Source: Gemmatimonadota bacterium (lineage in GTDB: Bacteria > Latescibacterota > UBA2968 > UBA8231). Taken from it: 21,518 nucleotides of DNA. This document shows positions 7,010 through 14,728 of this stretch, piece after piece. The position numbers were made by a program, and so were the translations under genes. The notes under the pieces are model-generated. The model made no database searches and was not told the DNA's origin. It saw nothing but the letters and a program-made list of their open reading frames with translations. Position 1 is the stretch's first letter. Every line of letters starts with the position of its first letter. Location: contig JABHDC010000285.1 in the NCBI GenBank assembly GCA_018673255.1, positions 1 through 21,518 on the forward strand. Direction: 5' to 3'.

Positions 7010-8127
7010 TCGTCGAAGCAGAGGCACTGGAAGAACAGGTTGAGGCGGCACAGGCTGCCGGGCGGGTCGCCATCGATACGGAGATGGTGTGGGAACGCAC
7101 CTTCTACCCGGATCTCGGCGTCGTGCAGATCGGGCTGGATCGGGAGCGTTGCTTCCTCGTCGATACGGTGGCCCTGGAAGGGGACATGGCCTCTCTGGGC
7201 CAGCTGATTCAGGATGAGAAGACCCAGAAGATTCTCCACGATGCAACACAGGATCTGTCGATTCTGAAGCGCGCCACCGGTGCTGCACCCCGCAATATCT
7301 TCGATACGCGCCTCGCCGCCGGATTCTCTGGTCTGGCATCGACGATCTCTCTACGTGATCTGCTCATCGAGCTCCTCGATATTGAACTCGACAAGACGGA
7401 GACGCGCACCGACTGGCTGCAGCGGCCCCTGGCCGACAACCAGATCGGCTACGCCGAAGATGATGTGCGCTACCTTGTCGACGCCTGCCAGTTGCTGCAG
7501 GATCGCGCCGAGGCGGCCGGGCATCTCTCCTGGCTGCGGGAGGAGATGGCCTCTCTGGACGCGCCCGAGATATACCAGGAGCGTGACCCGCGCCAGGAAT
7601 ACCGTCGCGTGAAGGGGTATGGCAAGTTGCGTGGACGCGAGTTGGCCGTATTGCGAGAGCTGACCATGTGGCGGGAGGATGCAGCACGTGAGCACAATCG
7701 GCCACGTGGACGGATCGCCTCAGACAAGCTCTTGCTGTTCCTGGCCCAGCGTCAGCCCAGGTTGACGGACGAACTGAGCGAGGTGAGATCCTTCCGGCGG
7801 CGCGAGATCGATCTGTATGGCGAGGCGATCCTGGCTGCCGTCGACGTCGGTCAGGCCTTGGCCGAGGCGGACTGGCCCACGGGCCCACCGCGTGATCGGC
7901 ACGATCGTGCCTTCGAAGAGAGTGTGAAGGAGGCCATGGGCCACCTGCGCGAGCACGGCGAGGCCACCGGCATTGATCCGGCGCTGATCTCGACCCGGGC
8001 GGAGGTCAAAGACCTGCTGCGCAATGGGGCGGGAGAGGAATCAGAGATCGAGAACAATCGACTGGCAACCGGCTGGCGCTGGCAACTGATCGGCGAAGAT
8101 CTGCTGAGTCGTTTCGGCAAGGACTAG
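7006..8127 (+). CDS. rnd: Ribonuclease D (DEDDy 3'-5' exonuclease with HRDC domain)
   Basis: A 373-residue enzyme, about the size of E. coli RNase D, that trims the 3' ends of tRNA precursors and other structured RNAs in the cytoplasm. Exonuclease motifs are complete: AIDTE (Asp24, Glu26), ILHDATQDLSIL (Asp83) and YAEDDVRYL (Tyr149-x-x-x-Asp153). An HRDC nucleic-acid-binding domain follows at about residues 205-285 (GKLRGRELAVLRELTMWRE, then RIASDKLLLFLA). The C-terminal 90 residues are less conserved and helical. The gene starts with TTG and overlaps the upstream carbamoyl-amino-acid hydrolase by 4 bp, an unexpected functional pairing. Transcription probably ends at the hairpin 39 bp after the stop. 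Confidence 0.93.
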   Translation: MIVEAEALEEQVEAAQAAGRVAIDTEMVWERTFYPDLGVVQIGLDRERCFLVDTVALEGDMASLGQLIQDEKTQKILHDATQDLSILKRATGAAPRNIFDTRLAAGFSGLASTISLRDLLIELLDIELDKTETRTDWLQRPLADNQIGYAEDDVRYLVDACQLLQDRAEAAGHLSWLREEMASLDAPEIYQERDPRQEYRRVKGYGKLRGRELAVLRELTMWREDAAREHNRPRGRIASDKLLLFLAQRQPRLTDELSEVRSFRRREIDLYGEAILAAVDVGQALAEADWPTGPPRDRHDRAFEESVKEAMGHLREHGEATGIDPALISTRAEVKDLLRNGAGEESEIENNRLATGWRWQLIGEDLLSRFGKD

Positions 8128-8165
8128 GAGCCAGTCCGAGTAACCCAGCCGACTGTACACAGAAA

Positions 8166-8199
8166 AAGGGCGGTGTCAGACTGATCTGACACCGCCCTT
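8166..8199. terminator. Bidirectional intrinsic terminator between rnd and rpsU
   Basis: A perfect 15-bp stem (8166-8180 with 8185-8199) closes on a 4-nt loop (CTGA). It is preceded by a run of A residues (8163-8167) and followed by TTCTCTATT. It lies between the stops of the convergent rnd (+) and rpsU (-) genes, so both transcripts could end here. Confidence 0.88.
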
Positions 8200-8215
8200 C
8201 TCTATTGTGGTGCGA

Positions 8216-8249
8216 ACTATAGTGCGATCACGACTGTAGTGTGACCACG
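8216..8249. repeat. Short imperfect tandem duplication (2 x 17 bp)
   Basis: ACTATAGTGCGATCACG (8216-8232) is directly followed by ACTGTAGTGTGACCACG (8233-8249), differing at three positions. A weaker third copy (CTATTGTGGTGCGAA) precedes them. They lie between the terminator and the 3' end of rpsU. Function unknown; possibly a degenerate slippage repeat. Confidence 0.6.
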
Positions 8250-8274
8250 TCCGCTTCGCTTGAGCGATGTACGC

Positions 8275-8517
8275 CTAGCGACGCTTCCGACCGCGGCGAT
8301 CCAGGCCCTGTTCGGCCAGGTGAGCAATGCGCTCAGCCTTTTTGCGGCGGCGGATGCTCTTCTGCAGGTCGAGCTTCTTCTGTACAGATGGCTTGGTGTA
8401 GAAGCGCTTGCGCTTCAGATCACGCAGCAGCCCATTACGCTTGGTTTTCGAGGAAAAGCGCCGGAGGGCGCGCTCGAAGGGCTCGTCGTCGCTGATGACG
8501 ACACTGAAATTCGGCAT
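8275..8517 (-). CDS. rpsU: 30S ribosomal protein bS21
   Basis: An 80-residue, highly basic protein of the small ribosomal subunit that helps base-pairing of mRNA leaders with 16S rRNA during initiation. Conserved bS21 features are the N-terminal MPNFSVVISDDEPFERALRRF, the LRDLKRKRFYTKPS stretch and a lysine/arginine-rich tail ending RRGRKRR. It is slightly longer than the ~71-residue E. coli protein at its C-terminus. The open frame extends 32 codons further upstream, but the family begins at the ATG at 8517, which has GGAG nine bases before it. The gene has its own promoter (8585-8613) and a leader of about 60 nt with two inverted repeats. It ends facing rnd. Confidence 0.95.
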   Translation of the reverse strand: MPNFSVVISDDEPFERALRRFSSKTKRNGLLRDLKRKRFYTKPSVQKKLDLQKSIRRRKKAERIAHLAEQGLDRRGRKRR

Positions 8518-8533
8518 ATTCAATGGCTCCAAA

Positions 8534-8548
8534 GCACCTGGCAGGTGC
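8534..8548 (-). promoter_or_regulatory. Small hairpin in the rpsU leader
   Basis: GCACCT-GGC-AGGTGC forms a 6-bp perfect stem with a 3-nt loop, a few bases upstream of the GGAG ribosome site of rpsU. It could modulate access to the ribosome site. This is structural evidence only. Confidence 0.4.
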
Positions 8549-8563
8549 GTGTCAGCAGATTTC

Positions 8564-8592
8564 CCTATTAGGGCACAACCCCCAATAATAGG
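8564..8592. promoter_or_regulatory. Dyad overlapping the rpsU -10 box (possible operator)
   Basis: The arms CCTATTA (8564-8570) and TAATAGG (8586-8592) are separated by 15 bp. The right arm covers the -10 hexamer and the left arm lies just downstream of the predicted transcription start. The inner part of the left arm also makes a smaller dyad, CCCTA-T-TAGGG (8563-8573). The placement fits a repressor site or an RNA hairpin at the 5' end of the transcript. Confidence 0.35.
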
Positions 8593-8613
8593 AGCCCTCC
8601 GCCAGACTGGCAA
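8585..8613 (-). promoter_or_regulatory. Strong sigma70-type promoter of rpsU
   Basis: On the minus strand TTGCCA (8608-8613) and TATTAT (8585-8590) are separated by exactly 17 bp, each matching five of six consensus positions. It lies 68 bp upstream of the rpsU start and just after the stop of the upstream oxygenase gene, so rpsU need not depend on read-through. Confidence 0.75.
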
Positions 8614-8634
8614 CTCTCTGGGGTCTGTTCGGTA

Positions 8635-9462
8635 CTATGCCCACACCCAGATATCGGACTCAGCCTCGTTGAAGCCGACGAAGACGGCCAGAACGATGCG
8701 TGGGTTGCTGCCTTCCACGGCAGGAACTTCGTGGATCAGCCGCGTATTGAAGAAATAGAGGTCTCCCGGATGCAGGTCGACCTGACAGCGCCCAATGTTC
8801 TGGCTCTCGGCATAATCGTGGAATGTGTGGCCCCGAAGGTGAGGCTGGATATCCTCCGTCCACAGGCAATTGTGGAGGATTCCCTGGGTCGAGCCATCGC
8901 TGGCGGCGTTCTGAATGCACAACACACCGGCGAATTGATGCTCAAAGCGCTGGACGGCGTAGTTGAAGCGCTTCTCACGCAGGGTTACATGATCGATGTG
9001 GGGTGGATAGGCGTGCCCATCGTAGTGGATGCGGAAGATGGCCGGACCGTATTCGCGTCCATCCGGCTCGTGGGCGACCCGAACCTGACGATCCGGGCCG
9101 GCCAGGCCCTGCAGGGCCCGGTAGACGAGGTCGACGGGATTCTCGAGTCCATCGAACAACGTGCTGAACAATTCGCGAGTCTGCTCCGCATGGGTGAGGA
9201 AGCCCTCCTGGTCGGCGCCCCGGTTGCCCAGGCTGGTGCCCACATCGATGCGGCGCCGGTCCCCTTCCTGCGCCGGCGCAGCGGGATCACGCATGAGTCC
9301 ACGTTCGAGGAAGCGCCCGACGAGGTCGTCGCACTGGGGCGCGGCATAGGCGCCACGCAGGACGACCGCAGGTATCCGGGTCGTGGCCAGAGCTGTGACC
9401 GGGTCGGGGCACTGACGGCGGGCGTCATCTATAGATATTGCCTCGATGGGATTCCAGCTCAT
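8635..9462 (-). CDS. 2-oxoglutarate/Fe(II)-dependent oxygenase-like protein
   Basis: A 275-residue cytoplasmic protein with a double-stranded beta-helix oxygenase signature. The iron ligands appear as His155-x-Asp157 (PPHIDHV) and a distal His244 (NTRLIHEVP), with Arg255 (NPRIVLAVF) placed to bind 2-oxoglutarate. The preceding FRIHYDGHAYPPHIDHVTL and the VDLHPGDLYFFN strand fit the same fold. Relatives hydroxylate small molecules or protein side chains; nothing here identifies the substrate. The start at 9462 lies within the 3' end of a decayed gene (9425-9871), suggesting the upstream region was rearranged. It is followed on the same strand by rpsU, which has its own promoter. The other oxygenase in this window (13898-14728) is of the PhyH type and not closely similar. 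Confidence 0.85.
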   Translation of the reverse strand: MSWNPIEAISIDDARRQCPDPVTALATTRIPAVVLRGAYAAPQCDDLVGRFLERGLMRDPAAPAQEGDRRRIDVGTSLGNRGADQEGFLTHAEQTRELFSTLFDGLENPVDLVYRALQGLAGPDRQVRVAHEPDGREYGPAIFRIHYDGHAYPPHIDHVTLREKRFNYAVQRFEHQFAGVLCIQNAASDGSTQGILHNCLWTEDIQPHLRGHTFHDYAESQNIGRCQVDLHPGDLYFFNTRLIHEVPAVEGSNPRIVLAVFVGFNEAESDIWVWA

Positions 9463-9871
9463 TGGACACTTTCTGTTTGGGTGATCTGGAGATGTACAGA
9501 GTGTAGGTGGTCACACTGCCTTGCGCATAGGGATCCAAGATACATGCCGAAACCGACCAGGTCGGCGGACGTCTGGTTCTCTGGCCGTCCTGCCAGATCT
9601 GGGCCCGGCACACCATCATCCCACCCATACTGACCATCCGCCTTCAACCAGTAGTTGATGTGTTCGCACATCTCAACGGTCGACTCTGGCCAGTGGAGGA
9701 ATGGTCGTGCATAATCAAGCTCAGGGGGTTACCCCGAGACTCACTGGTGGTGATATCCGAGCCCTGTACGTTGACCACGAAGGAGCTGCCGTAGTATGAG
9801 AACGCGCCGATGCACAGATGCCCGGAGACATGATGCTGCAGGCCAGGTGCGTCGTCGCCTGCCTCTGGCAC
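9425..9871 (-). pseudogene. Decayed protein-coding gene with two frameshifts, unrecognised family
   Basis: Three minus-strand frames each give protein-like sequence in succession. First comes HLCIGAFSYYGSSFVV and GSDITTSESRGNPLSLIM; then, after a frameshift near 9690-9710, HWPESTVEMCEHINYWL and GYGWDD-like QYGWDDG with TSADLVGFGMYL; then, after a second shift near 9540, LDPYAQGSVTTYTLYISRSP running to a stop at 9425. Together they make about 145 residues of one apparent soluble or secreted protein lacking both ends. The fragment overlaps the starts of the two flanking genes, consistent with an old gene being eroded. I do not recognise the family. Sequencing indels could mimic this, though two within 200 bp would be unusual. 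Confidence 0.55.
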
Positions 9872-11385
9872 CCCTTCGTCCTGGCAGGGCGATCATTCTC
9901 GCGGCCGTTCTTGCCCTGGGCGCCTGCTCATCCCCTGCTGAGCAACATCAGGAGCGCGATCGCTCCTATGCCCTGGCCGACTCCTTCATGGCAAGCCGCC
10001 AATACACCGAGGCCAGGGAAGCGTATCAACAGACGATCCGCCTTGATCCGGCCTTTCTGGATGCCCGCTGTGACCTGGGCGACCTCAACACCCGCCTGGG
10101 CCTCATGGACGAAGCGGAGGTGGCCTACCGGCAGACTCTTGCCATCGACTCCAGCCACGTGCGCGCACTGCACAATCTGAGTGTGATCCGTGCCGATCTG
10201 GGGTACTACGCCGAGGCCATCACTCTCCTGGAAAGAGCGGTGGCCACTCCCCCACAGTCTCCTGCCGCCCTGCAGACGCTGGCCCTCTTCTATAGCAGGC
10301 AGGGCCACGATGAGGAGGCGGAAGCAGCACTGGGCAAGGCGCTTGACGTCGCGCCTGATCTTGCGGGATCCAACCGGCAGTTGGGCGAACTGTACCTGCG
10401 CTTGGGGCGCTATTCTGAGGCTGATGAGTTCCTGCAGAAGGCGGCCGAACTGGGGCCCGGAAACGCTGAAAACTGGCTCAATCTTGGCTTGCTCTATCTT
10501 CGTCAGGGCCAAGCTTCGGCTGCCCTACCCCATTTCAAGAAGGCCCTTGAAATGGACCCGCACCATGCAGAAGGCCATTACTACATGGCCAGCGTCCTGC
10601 AGAAATTGGGAAAGACGGAAGCCGCCGAGCAGCTCATGCAGCGCTTTGAGGAGCTGAGCGAGCTCGGCGCAAAGGAAGCCAAGTTGCGCGGTGTTCTGGA
10701 CGGCGACCCAGAGAATATCGGCGCCCATCTCGAACTGGCCCTGCACTACCAACAGACGAACCGGCCCCAGAAGGCGCTACGTCAGCTACGAACCGTTCTG
10801 GTGTTTGCCCCGGACCACCTGGATGCCCTCCACGTGCTGAGCAATCTGCACCTGAGACTGGGAAACCAGCAGGACGCCCTGCGCGTCTGCCAGCAGGCGA
10901 TCGACCAGCATCCTCTGGACCCGCAGATCTACAGATTTCACTTCATCGTCGGTTACATCCATCTGGCGGCTCAGCGGCTGGGTCAGGCCGAGTCCGCTTT
11001 CCAGCAGGCCCTGGAACAGCGACCTGATTTCGCCAAAGGCTGGAACAACATGGGCAATCTGCAGCTCATGAAGGGTGATCTGTCAGCTGCGGGCCAAGCC
11101 TTTGCGAGAGCGCTCGAAGCGGATCCCCACTTCGTTGAGGCGAGATACAATATGGCCATGATTATGGCCCGCCAAGGCGACCTGGAGGGGGCCCGGCGCC
11201 AACTGCTCCAGACCGTTGCCAGCGACTCTACCTTCGCCACGGCTCACTTCGTTCTGGGTGGAATCTACGAGCAGCAGGATTCGCTGGCAGCGGCCATCGG
11301 CGCCTATCAGCGATTCCTGGACCACTGGCAGGGAGATCCGGAAACGGCCCGGAAGGTTCGCCTGAAGCTCGCTGAACTTCGCTGA
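9847..11385 (+). CDS. TPR-repeat lipoprotein
   Basis: About 512 residues from GTG 9847: a signal peptide with lipobox (AIILAAVLALGAC, Cys near residue 27), then about 13 consecutive tetratricopeptide repeats to the C-terminus. Typical repeat cores are EAREAYQQTIRLDP, NAENWLNLGLLYLRQG, ALPHFKKALEMDP and FAKGWNNMGNLQLMKGD. It is probably membrane-anchored on the periplasmic side and acts as a protein-binding scaffold; no catalytic domain is visible. An ATG at 9796 would add 17 residues before an otherwise ideal signal peptide, so the GTG is preferred but not proven. The region before it is occupied by a decayed minus-strand gene. The stop is only 6 bp from the stop of the converging TPR/FG-GAP gene, and the two may have related roles. 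Confidence 0.85.
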   Translation: MRRRLPLAPLRPGRAIILAAVLALGACSSPAEQHQERDRSYALADSFMASRQYTEAREAYQQTIRLDPAFLDARCDLGDLNTRLGLMDEAEVAYRQTLAIDSSHVRALHNLSVIRADLGYYAEAITLLERAVATPPQSPAALQTLALFYSRQGHDEEAEAALGKALDVAPDLAGSNRQLGELYLRLGRYSEADEFLQKAAELGPGNAENWLNLGLLYLRQGQASAALPHFKKALEMDPHHAEGHYYMASVLQKLGKTEAAEQLMQRFEELSELGAKEAKLRGVLDGDPENIGAHLELALHYQQTNRPQKALRQLRTVLVFAPDHLDALHVLSNLHLRLGNQQDALRVCQQAIDQHPLDPQIYRFHFIVGYIHLAAQRLGQAESAFQQALEQRPDFAKGWNNMGNLQLMKGDLSAAGQAFARALEADPHFVEARYNMAMIMARQGDLEGARRQLLQTVASDSTFATAHFVLGGIYEQQDSLAAAIGAYQRFLDHWQGDPETARKVRLKLAELR

Positions 11386-11391
11386 TCCGAG

Positions 11392-13455
11392 TCAGGGGCT
11401 CTGGTCGAGGTCATAGGTGTACTCCGCGCCTGCCTCGACAATCTTCAATCTGCGATCGGCGGGGATGTCCAACACCAGATCAACCAGGCCGCTGGGCCAG
11501 CGGACCTCGAGTGCATCGACATGCCGGAACTGACCCAGGCCGAATTCCAACTCCATGCTGTTCGTGACGCCAAAGCCGGCACCGCCGCTCACCTCGGCGT
11601 AGCGTAGCTCTTCACCCAAGTGCAGCTCTACCTGGGCCCCGACAGCGTCTCGATTGCTGAAAGGCGCCCCGTCGCCGCTGTCCTCCCTGCCTGTCAGCTC
11701 GACGATCAGCCAGTGATTGTCGTGTCCCTGATTCACATACAGACTATTGGGCTGCGCATCGCCGGGATTGCCTCCCATGCCGCCCTGGGGGGCATAGATA
11801 TCCAGATCCCCGTCACGGTCAAAATCGGCCATGCTCGTGCCGTGTCCCTTGCCGACATTGCCCAGACCGGCAGCCTCGGTCAGATCGATGAAGTGCTCAC
11901 CATCCTGGTTGAAGAAGAGCAGGTCCGGTTCGAAACGGTCCATCGGTGGTCCACCGTTGGCCAGATAGATATCCTGCAGACCGTCATAGTCGACATCACC
12001 GTAGATCGCTGCCATGGATCCAAAGGAACGGGCAAGACCTGCCGATTCGGTCAGATTGGTGAATGTGCCGTCGCCATTGTTGCGATACAGCGCTGGCCGG
12101 TCTTCTATGTGGGCGGGCTCGTCGGAAACCATGCTTTGCACGGTCTCCTTCGTGTCGCCGTTCCAGCTTGAGGCATACAGATCAAGCTGGCCATCGTTGT
12201 TGAAGTCGAAGAAGAACGCGATGAAGCTCATATAAGGCTGCCCCACCCCCGCCGCGGCGGTCACGTCGGAGAAAGTACCGTCGCCGTTGTTGTGATACAG
12301 GGCATTCTGGTCTCGAAAGTTGACCACGTAGAGATCTGGCCAGCCATCCCGATCGTAGTCGCCCCAGACCACGCCGATCGTCCGCAATAGATTGTTGCTC
12401 ACGCCGGCCTGCATGGCCATATCGGAGAAGGTGCCGTCGCCATTGTTGCGATACAGCGCGTTGGGCCAACCTTTCTGAGACACCCCGTTGGCCACATAGA
12501 GATCGAGCCAGCCGTCCCGGTCATAATCCGCCCAGGCGGCGCAGAAGCTGTCGGTTTCCGTGAGCAGGCCGGCCGCTTCGGTTACCTCAGTGAATGTCTG
12601 ATCGCCATTGTTGCGATAGAGAGAGTTGTTCCCCCGCCCCGTCCAGGCATTGCGGGTCACAAAGAGGTCGGCATCGGCATCGTTGTCGTAGTCGATCCAC
12701 AGTGCACTCCATCCACCACGGGGGTCGACGAGACCGACCTCATCTGTGATGTCGGTGAAGGTACCGTCCCGGTTGTTGCGAAACATGGCGTTGCGGCTGC
12801 CCTCGCCAACGGTGTAGAGGTCCAACCAGCCGTCACCATCCAGATCCCGCCAGGCGCTACCCCGGCCCATATTGACGAGATCGACACCGGCCTCCGTCGC
12901 CCGGTCAACAAAGTGAATGGGCGCATCTTCCGAGTCTTGTCGTGGTTCGGTGCGCAGGTGATAGACCGATTCCAGATCCTGAAGATCCCCGCCAGACCGC
13001 AGCAGGGCGATCCTCAGATTCCATCGAGCCACGATATGATCCGGCTGGAGATCCAGGGTCGTCTTGAGCGGCGCCAGCGCCTCCGCCCAGCGCTGCTGGC
13101 GCATCCGCGCGATTGCGAAGTAATAGGAGGGATCTGCCTGGGCGGGATCGATGTCCACGGCCTGTTGCAGATGACCGGCGGCCTCGTCGAAATCCCCGAT
13201 CCTCAGGTAGATCTTGCCCGATTCCAGATGCGATTCGAAGGAAAGGGAGTCCAACTCCAGACACCGGAGATAGGCGGCGATGCTCTCGTTGAGGGCGCCC
13301 TTCTCGACCAACCCTCGGGCTTCTGCAAGTCGGTCAGCCAATCCCTCAACTGCCGAATCTGACAGGTCGACCTGCCCTTCGGACGAGCTGGGGGCGGCCT
13401 GACAACTCCACATTACCGCACCGATAAGGATGCCCCCAAACGACCAGAATCCCAT
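11392..13455 (-). CDS. CRTAC1-type protein: TPR, FG-GAP/VCBS repeats and ASPIC/UnbV domain
   Basis: A 687-residue exported protein. The N-terminus is a signal sequence with a possible lipoprotein Cys18 (GAVMWSCQ; weak lipobox). TPR-like helices span about 37-150. About seven FG-GAP/VCBS beta-propeller repeats cover 165-560, with recurring Ca-binding DxDxDGxxDL loops and LYRNNGDGTF strands. The ASPIC/UnbV domain is at about 590-675 (NRDAVGAQVELHLG, VSGGAGFG, VRWPSG). Such proteins are surface or periplasmic and thought to bind ligands or partner proteins; no enzyme activity is established from the sequence. The start at 13455 is set by AGGGGG four bases before the ATG; the 94-codon open extension upstream looks non-coding. 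It ends 6 bp from the TPR lipoprotein gene. Confidence 0.92.
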   Translation of the reverse strand: MGFWSFGGILIGAVMWSCQAAPSSSEGQVDLSDSAVEGLADRLAEARGLVEKGALNESIAAYLRCLELDSLSFESHLESGKIYLRIGDFDEAAGHLQQAVDIDPAQADPSYYFAIARMRQQRWAEALAPLKTTLDLQPDHIVARWNLRIALLRSGGDLQDLESVYHLRTEPRQDSEDAPIHFVDRATEAGVDLVNMGRGSAWRDLDGDGWLDLYTVGEGSRNAMFRNNRDGTFTDITDEVGLVDPRGGWSALWIDYDNDADADLFVTRNAWTGRGNNSLYRNNGDQTFTEVTEAAGLLTETDSFCAAWADYDRDGWLDLYVANGVSQKGWPNALYRNNGDGTFSDMAMQAGVSNNLLRTIGVVWGDYDRDGWPDLYVVNFRDQNALYHNNGDGTFSDVTAAAGVGQPYMSFIAFFFDFNNDGQLDLYASSWNGDTKETVQSMVSDEPAHIEDRPALYRNNGDGTFTNLTESAGLARSFGSMAAIYGDVDYDGLQDIYLANGGPPMDRFEPDLLFFNQDGEHFIDLTEAAGLGNVGKGHGTSMADFDRDGDLDIYAPQGGMGGNPGDAQPNSLYVNQGHDNHWLIVELTGREDSGDGAPFSNRDAVGAQVELHLGEELRYAEVSGGAGFGVTNSMELEFGLGQFRHVDALEVRWPSGLVDLVLDIPADRRLKIVEAGAEYTYDLDQSP

Positions 13456-13897
13456 GGTTCCCCCTATGTCACCAACGACCCACACGTGCCGACCATCGCC
13501 TGATGGGCAGTCTCCAGAGGCGAAAATGCTCGCCAGCTGTGTTCTGCGCCAGGCAAAGCTCGTCCTGGTCGAGGATTGGCGAGCAGCAAGGCAAAGAACC
13601 TCTTTCGGGGAGTGTGTCGGGACCTGGACACCGTGGATGCGATGGATCAGTCCAGGTAGCGGCCGTACTTGTTGGATCGACGCGCGGTGATGACGACGAA
13701 CGCCTATGCCCGCTGGCCGGCCTGGTGTAGATCTCACGGGTGTCGATGCCGTGCAGGCGCAGGTGATGGATGAACCCGGAGCCGACTCAGCGGTTGGGAT
13801 CCGGCGTCCGTGGTCGCGACGGTCTTTGGCGCAAGAACGATACGGCCGACGTCAAGTTGCAGTTGTCGTGAAGCGGGTCGCTGGTGTTATTCCCTGC
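13456..13897. other. 442-bp stretch without an intact gene
   Basis: This divergent spacer lies between the CRTAC1-type gene (-) and the PhyH gene (+). It must hold both promoters, but I see no convincing -35/-10 pair. Several overlapping short frames exist on both strands, none with a ribosome site. A possible minus-strand gene remnant occupies 13647-13778. Confidence 0.6.
13647..13778 (-). pseudogene. Possible C-terminal gene remnant
   Basis: On the minus strand GFIHHLRLHGIDTREIYTRP reads cleanly and, after one frame change near 13700, continues as AFVVITARRSNKYGRYLD followed by a stop at 13647. The composition is protein-like and unlike the neighbouring frames. I do not recognise the family, and the stretch is short enough to be chance. 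Confidence 0.25.
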
Positions 13898-14728
13898 ATG
13901 AATCCACGTGACGCACATCCCGACCTCAAGCGCGATCTGAGCTTCTTTCCCACCGTCAATGATGCCCCACGGCACCTGACGGGGGCCCAGGTCCGGCAAT
14001 ACAACGAACGCGGTTACATCTTCCCCCTCGACGTATACAACGCCACTGAAGTCGATGCCAATCGTGCCTATTTCGACGAGTTGATGAAGATGGCGGCAGC
14101 CGCTGGCTGGGACGCCTATTCCATCAATGGCTGGCAGGCACAATGTGCCGGCATGTACGACATGATCGTCGAGCCGCGGATTCTGGATTATTTGGAGGAT
14201 CTGCTGGGCACGAATCTGGTCTGTTGGGGCGCGCATTTCTTCTGCAAGATGCCCGGAGATGTGCGTCAGGTCAGCTGGCATCAGGATGCCTCCTACTGGC
14301 CACTGTCGCCGAGCAAGACGGTCACCGTCTGGCTCGCCATCGACGATGCGGATGTGGAGAATGGGGCGATGACGGTCATCCCCGGGTCTCACGTACACGG
14401 TCAGATTGATTTCGACGACAGCACGGACCAGGAGCACAATGTGCTGAATCAGACCGTCAACGATGCCACTGCCTACGGTGATGAGCCGGTGGCACTGGCG
14501 ATGCGGGCCGGTCAGATCTCTCTGCATACCGATCTGCTGCTGCACGGATCCGAACCGAATCGTTCCGACCGGAGACGTTGTGGTCTGACCATGCGTTTCG
14601 TGCCGCCCGATGTGCATGCGCACGATGGCTGGAATCGACGTGCCATCACCTGTCGCGGCAGTGACCCCACCGGCCACTGGCCGCACACGTCGCGCCCCGA
14701 GGGCGAGACGATCCCGGTCAAGTCCTGA
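13898..14728 (+). CDS. Phytanoyl-CoA dioxygenase (PhyH) family protein
   Basis: A 276-residue non-haem Fe(II)/2-oxoglutarate oxygenase. Iron ligands are His128-x-Asp130 (VSWHQDASYWPL) and His216 (LLLHGSEPNRS), followed by an arginine cluster (Arg223 to Arg227) for 2-oxoglutarate. WLAIDDADVENGAMTVIPGS is the strand-loop pattern typical of bacterial PhyH proteins. The start ATG 13898 precedes a conserved-looking N-terminus; a further 64 open codons upstream resemble non-coding sequence. The stop overlaps the start of the hydroxyacid dehydrogenase by one base (TGATG), so hydroxylation by this enzyme and oxidation by the next may be consecutive steps on one small molecule. Substrate unknown; human PhyH acts on phytanoyl-CoA but bacterial members are diverse. 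Confidence 0.9.
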   Translation: MNPRDAHPDLKRDLSFFPTVNDAPRHLTGAQVRQYNERGYIFPLDVYNATEVDANRAYFDELMKMAAAAGWDAYSINGWQAQCAGMYDMIVEPRILDYLEDLLGTNLVCWGAHFFCKMPGDVRQVSWHQDASYWPLSPSKTVTVWLAIDDADVENGAMTVIPGSHVHGQIDFDDSTDQEHNVLNQTVNDATAYGDEPVALAMRAGQISLHTDLLLHGSEPNRSDRRRCGLTMRFVPPDVHAHDGWNRRAITCRGSDPTGHWPHTSRPEGETIPVKS

